The notes beneath the pieces are model-generated. The model was not told where the DNA came from. It saw only the letters and a program-made list of their open reading frames with translations, and made no database searches. The translations under genes and the position numbers were made by a program. A DNA stretch of 6,048 bases from Brevundimonas sp. GTDB lineage: Bacteria; Pseudomonadota; Alphaproteobacteria; Caulobacterales; Caulobacteraceae. The DNA is taken from positions 1 to 6,048 of the forward strand of contig JADCBH010000276.1 in NCBI GenBank assembly GCA_020253595.1. The letters run 5' to 3'. Below are positions 5,114 through 6,048 of the stretch, piece by piece; the stretch's first letter is position 1, and every line of letters begins with the position of its first letter.

Positions 5114-5895
5114 CTGCGCTCCGCCACCTTCGCCGCATCCCACAGCCGGTCCATCTCGGCCAGGTCGCTTTGGTCCGGCGTGCGCCCCTCCCTGGCCAGT
5201 TCCGCCTCGATGAACCCGAAGCGCCGCACGAACTTGGCGTTCGCGCCCCTCAGCGCATCCTCCGGCTCGACCCCCAGCTTGCGCGCCAGGTTCGCCATGA
5301 CGAACAGCAGGTCGCCCATCTCGTCCCGGGCCTTGTCCAGGTCGCCCGCCGCGATCTCGGCCCTCAGCTCGGCGACTTCCTCGTCCAGCTTGTCGAAGAC
5401 CTCGTCGGTCGAGGGCCAGTCGAACCCGACCCGCGCCGCCCGCTTGGTCAGCTTGGCCGCCCGGTGCAGCGCCGGCAGCCCCACCGGCACGTCGTCCAGC
5501 ACCCCGGTCTGCGCCTTGGCCGCCCGTTCGGCCGCCTTGATGTCCTCCCAGCGCAGCTTTTGCGCCGGCCCAGAAATCTGCGCGTCCTCGTCGCCGAACA
5601 CATGCGGATGGCGCCGGATCAGCTTGTCCGACATCGCCTCTGCCACGTCGTCGAAGGCGAACAGGCCCTGTTCCTCGGCCATCCGGGCGTGGAAGATGAC
5701 CTGGAACAGCAGGTCGCCCAGCTCGGCCTTCAGCTCGCCCATGTCGCCCCGCTCGATGGCGTCGGCGACCTCATAGGCCTCCTCGATGGTATAGGGCGCG
5801 ATGGTGGCGAAGGTCTGCTCCACGTCCCACGGACACCCGCCGTTCGGGTCGCGCAACCGGACCATGATCTCCTTCAGCCGGTCGACAGGGCTCAT
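5110..5895 (-). CDS. mazG: nucleoside triphosphate pyrophosphohydrolase MazG
   Basis: MazG hydrolyses nucleoside triphosphates to monophosphate and pyrophosphate, clearing non-canonical nucleotides in the cytosol. In E. coli it also modulates ppGpp and starvation survival. At 261 residues it matches the 263 of E. coli MazG and has both MazG domains. The N-terminal domain shows GGCPWD (19-24), E39-x2-E42 and E58-x2-D61. The C-terminal domain shows E173-x2-E176 and E192-x2-D195. K221, R225, W252 and K256 line up with E. coli K222, R226, W253 and K257, so the active C-terminal site looks intact. The ATG start overlaps the upstream gene's stop as ATGA (5892-5895), suggesting translational coupling. 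The TAA stop overlaps the TAG of the convergent HTH gene in TTAG. The gene lies a few kilobases from hflX on the opposite strand. No partner toxin-antitoxin genes are present, so it is not the mazEF-linked arrangement. Confidence 0.96.
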   Translation of the reverse strand: MSPVDRLKEIMVRLRDPNGGCPWDVEQTFATIAPYTIEEAYEVADAIERGDMGELKAELGDLLFQVIFHARMAEEQGLFAFDDVAEAMSDKLIRRHPHVFGDEDAQISGPAQKLRWEDIKAAERAAKAQTGVLDDVPVGLPALHRAAKLTKRAARVGFDWPSTDEVFDKLDEEVAELRAEIAAGDLDKARDEMGDLLFVMANLARKLGVEPEDALRGANAKFVRRFGFIEAELAREGRTPDQSDLAEMDRLWDAAKVAERS

Positions 5896-6048
5896 GACGC
5901 GCGCGCCTCCAAGGCACGCCGGACCTCGTCATGGCGTTCCGGGGTCAGGGGATAGCGGCGCAGCACCAGCGCGGCCGAGGCGATCAGCAGGGCCGGCACG
6001 ATCACGAACATGGCGTTCAGCGCCGTCAGCGACGCGGGGCTGTTTCCG
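5892..6048 (-). CDS. C-terminal end of a probable MFS/GPH-type transporter, 5' end outside the window
   Basis: The minus-strand frame is open from the window edge to TGA at 5892-5894 and gives 52 residues. It begins with part of a loop (NSPASLTALN) and a hydrophobic span AMFVIVPALLIASAALVL, which is a membrane helix. A cytoplasmic-type tail RRYPLTPERHDEVRRALEAR follows. A final helix followed by YPLTxERHxEIxxxLExR is the usual end of glycoside-pentoside-hexuronide cation symporters and related MFS proteins, so I infer a sugar or solute symporter of the inner membrane. It overlaps the mazG start by four bases and is probably co-transcribed with it. The substrate cannot be inferred. Only the last helix is visible, so the family call rests on the tail motif. 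Confidence 0.7.
   Translation of the reverse strand, partial: GNSPASLTALNAMFVIVPALLIASAALVLRRYPLTPERHDEVRRALEARAS

Noticed and set aside
5170..5955. A 261-codon open frame on the plus strand opposite mazG
   Set aside because: It lies antisense to a complete MazG with intact catalytic residues, and its Arg/Pro/Leu-rich translation has no domain.

Overview
The window looks like chromosomal DNA from an alphaproteobacterium of the Caulobacteraceae, most likely Brevundimonas or a close relative. Three things suggest this: the high GC of the core genes (45 of 60 bases at 2401-2460), an 81-residue Hfq with a short acidic tail as in Caulobacter, and the grouping of a D-amino-acid aminotransferase, hfq, hflX and mazG. 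The genus is an inference; no search was run.

Left block (1-1884, + strand): the 3' part of a D-amino-acid aminotransferase overlaps by 4 bases a class I SAM-dependent methyltransferase that starts at TTG. A 157-base spacer with several hairpins follows, then hfq. The 168 bases between hfq and hflX are mostly a large nested inverted repeat whose arms are made of 7-base tandem units. hflX (2053-3345) encodes a complete ribosome-associated GTPase of about 430 residues, but it has no ATG, GTG or TTG in frame ahead of its conserved N-terminal domain. CTG at 2053 is the best start candidate.

Middle block (3346-5113): an accessory segment lies between the two housekeeping genes hflX and mazG. It begins with a lower-GC gene for an unknown helical protein with an RN-x3-Y motif resembling a HEPN motif. 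Its apparent 5' end is cut off by an in-frame TAA. A minus-strand DUF559 (Vsr-like endonuclease fold) gene follows, bracketed by two inverted copies of a 70-76 base hairpin repeat. That arrangement suggests a repeat-bounded nuclease cassette and is the best candidate here for an undescribed element. The third gene encodes a helix-turn-helix protein resembling a phage terminase small subunit. Its C-terminal tail is coded by an AT-richer segment and a palindromic repeat.

Right block (5110-6048, - strand): mazG, a house-cleaning nucleoside triphosphate pyrophosphohydrolase, converges on the HTH gene so that their stop codons overlap in TTAG. mazG overlaps by ATGA the 3' end of an upstream gene that looks like the C-terminus of an MFS/GPH-type transporter and runs off the window.

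The core genes are post-transcriptional and house-cleaning functions: Hfq handles small RNAs, HflX rescues or splits ribosomes, and MazG removes non-canonical nucleotides. The middle block looks like later insertion and repeat-driven remodelling. No tRNA, rRNA, CRISPR array or transposase gene was seen.
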